Positions 6,796 to 7,294 of a DNA stretch of 7,294 nucleotides are shown here, in pieces (position 1 is the stretch's first letter; every line of letters begins with the position of its first letter). Source of the stretch: Hydrogenophaga sp. (GTDB lineage: Bacteria > Pseudomonadota > Gammaproteobacteria > Burkholderiales > Burkholderiaceae_C). The DNA lies in contig JAIFNE010000223.1 in NCBI GenBank assembly GCA_020047875.1, forward strand, positions 1 to 7,294. The letters are read 5' to 3'. The notes under the pieces were generated by a model, which worked only from the letters and a program-made list of their open reading frames with translations, did not search any database and was not told where the DNA came from. The translations under genes and the position numbers were made by a program.

Positions 6796-6854
6796 GGTTG
6801 ATATCGTCGGTTTCTTCAAGAATGAAATCGATCCGGCCCGAAGAAGTATCAACC
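6796..6854. repeat. Nested inverted repeat just after dctM
   Basis: GGTTGATA at 6796-6803 is an exact reverse complement of TATCAACC at 6847-6854. Inside it TTCTTC at 6812-6817 pairs with GAAGAA at 6840-6845, leaving an asymmetric internal loop. It begins 8 bp after the dctM stop. It could fold in the mRNA 3' end, protecting or ending the transcript, but it has no T-run and is not GC-rich. A chance match is possible. Confidence 0.35.
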
Positions 6855-7046
6855 GTTCGCCCTGGGCCTTGTGCTTTGGCGTGAGTAGGGTTTCTTGGGC
6901 GAGAACGCCCGGGAATGTGCCGAGTCCAGCACCGCGAGAGCATGACCACCCATTCATGAATGCCCTGAGCGACACTCCCACATCGCGGCAAGGATGCCTT
7001 GAACTTCACGGATCGTCACACCACGCGAGTACCCATCTCACTCGGC

Positions 7047-7077
7047 GGGTGTTAATAAGCTGATGACCATGACACCC
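7047..7077. repeat. Inverted repeat GGGTGT / ACACCC
   Basis: GGGTGT at 7047-7052 pairs with ACACCC at 7072-7077. In RNA the stem extends to 8 pairs (one U-G) around a 15-base loop. It stands five bases before the stronger hairpin at 7083-7102, so the two form a tandem pair. Confidence 0.35.
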
Positions 7078-7082
7078 TCCCG

Positions 7083-7102
7083 AACGGCCCTCGCGGGCCG
7101 TT
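7083..7102. terminator. GC-rich hairpin, possible terminator
   Basis: AACGGCCC (7083-7090) and GGGCCGTT (7095-7102) form a perfect 8-bp stem with a TCGC loop. This is the most stable simple hairpin I see in the window. The following bases are TAGCATATTT, so the T-tract is weak. It could end transcripts coming from dctM about 295 bp upstream, or transcripts arriving from the right on the other strand, where the flank is TCGGGAGGG and less suitable. An alternative is a structured end of a mobile element. Confidence 0.45.
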
Positions 7103-7199
7103 TAGCATATTTGGTGGGCATCTGCGGTGACTTCACAGAGGTATCGTCCCTTTATGTCTGTCTGTCGCGACCCCTTCGCCCAGCGGCCAAGCCCGCACC

Positions 7200-7294
7200 C
7201 CGCCATACCTCAAGTGGCTATTGAACGAACGCGCCATGCTGTACGTGAAGTCGACCGCATAGACGAAGTCATCCGCCGGCTGCAAGGTGAGCGC
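7200..7294 (+). pseudogene. Frameshifted fragment of a small helical hypothetical protein (runs off window)
   Basis: From 7200 one frame reads PPYLKWLLNERAML and soon stops at TAG 7260-7262. From about 7244 the next frame reads REVDRIDEVIRRLQGER to the window edge. Joined, these make one continuous charged amphipathic helix, as expected if a base was lost near 7241-7243. I recall small proteins with a (P)PYLxxLxNERA start followed by a coiled coil near integrases and islands in Burkholderiales, but cannot verify that here. The alternative is an intact ORF from ATG 7154 that stays open to the edge in the second frame; its first half (MSVCRDPFAQRPSPHP) does not look like protein-coding sequence, which favours the frameshift. 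The 3' end is outside the window. Confidence 0.35.

Larger units (their letters stand above)
6789..7294. other. Gene-poor region downstream of the TRAP operon
   Basis: About 506 bp lie between the dctM stop and the window edge. Open frames on both strands are short, Arg/Pro/Ser-rich or start inside dctM, and none resembles a known protein. I can pick out three inverted repeats (6796-6854, 7047-7077 and 7083-7102) and a probable frameshifted gene fragment at the right edge. A 51-codon frame from ATG 7069 to TGA 7222-7224 runs across the hairpin and is probably not a gene, although its later part (RPAAKPAP) may belong to the same decayed gene. Confidence 0.5.

Noticed and set aside
6676..7009. 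Minus-strand frames of about 100 residues downstream of and overlapping dctM
   Set aside because: No start signals or domains; parts are antisense to dctM. The stretch GRIDFILEETDDINQKA looks protein-like but stands alone.
6755..7063. 102-residue plus-strand frame starting inside dctM
   Set aside because: It begins within the dctM 3' end in another frame and then reads low-information Ser/Arg/His/Pro sequence with no family resemblance.
1..7294. CRISPR array, tRNA, rRNA or complete insertion sequence
   Set aside because: No regularly spaced direct repeats, no tRNA-like cloverleaf or CCA end, no rRNA core sequences, and no transposase motifs or paired terminal repeats were seen by eye.

Overview
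The window reads as chromosomal DNA of a GC-rich betaproteobacterium, most likely a Burkholderiales/Comamonadaceae member. This rests on codon use, the style of the LysR, CaiB and TRAP proteins, and tight operon packing; it is an inference, since no rRNA or other taxonomic marker is present.

Layout. Positions 1-197 hold the 3' end of an alpha/beta-hydrolase (HSL/Abhydrolase_3 type) gene. Positions 198-711 form a coding-poor stretch with a small perfect hairpin, a 16-codon mini-ORF and a possible decayed dehydrogenase fragment. Positions 712-1644 (minus strand) encode a LysR-type regulator. A 129-bp divergent intergenic region follows, containing a T-N11-A candidate operator. Positions 1774-6788 are a compact five-gene operon on the plus strand: HMG-CoA-lyase-like enzyme, class III (CaiB/BaiF) CoA-transferase, then the three subunits of a TRAP transporter (periplasmic DctP, small membrane DctQ, large membrane DctM). 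Positions 6789-7294 hold no intact gene. They contain inverted repeats and, at the right edge, what looks like a frameshifted fragment of a small helical protein.

How the genes fit together. The TRAP system would import an organic acid using an ion gradient. The CoA-transferase would move CoA onto it from a donor such as succinyl-CoA. The lyase would split the resulting 3-hydroxyacyl-CoA into acetyl-CoA plus an oxo acid. The divergent LysR protein is the natural candidate regulator. No acyl-CoA ligase, hydratase or dehydrogenase is visible, so the simplest substrate is already a 3-hydroxy-3-methyl (or similar) dicarboxylate, such as 3-hydroxy-3-methylglutarate or citramalate. The families are clear from sequence; the substrate is inferred. 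The most notable content is this self-contained uptake-activation-cleavage module. It is a plausible little-described catabolic operon built from known families, not a new class of system.
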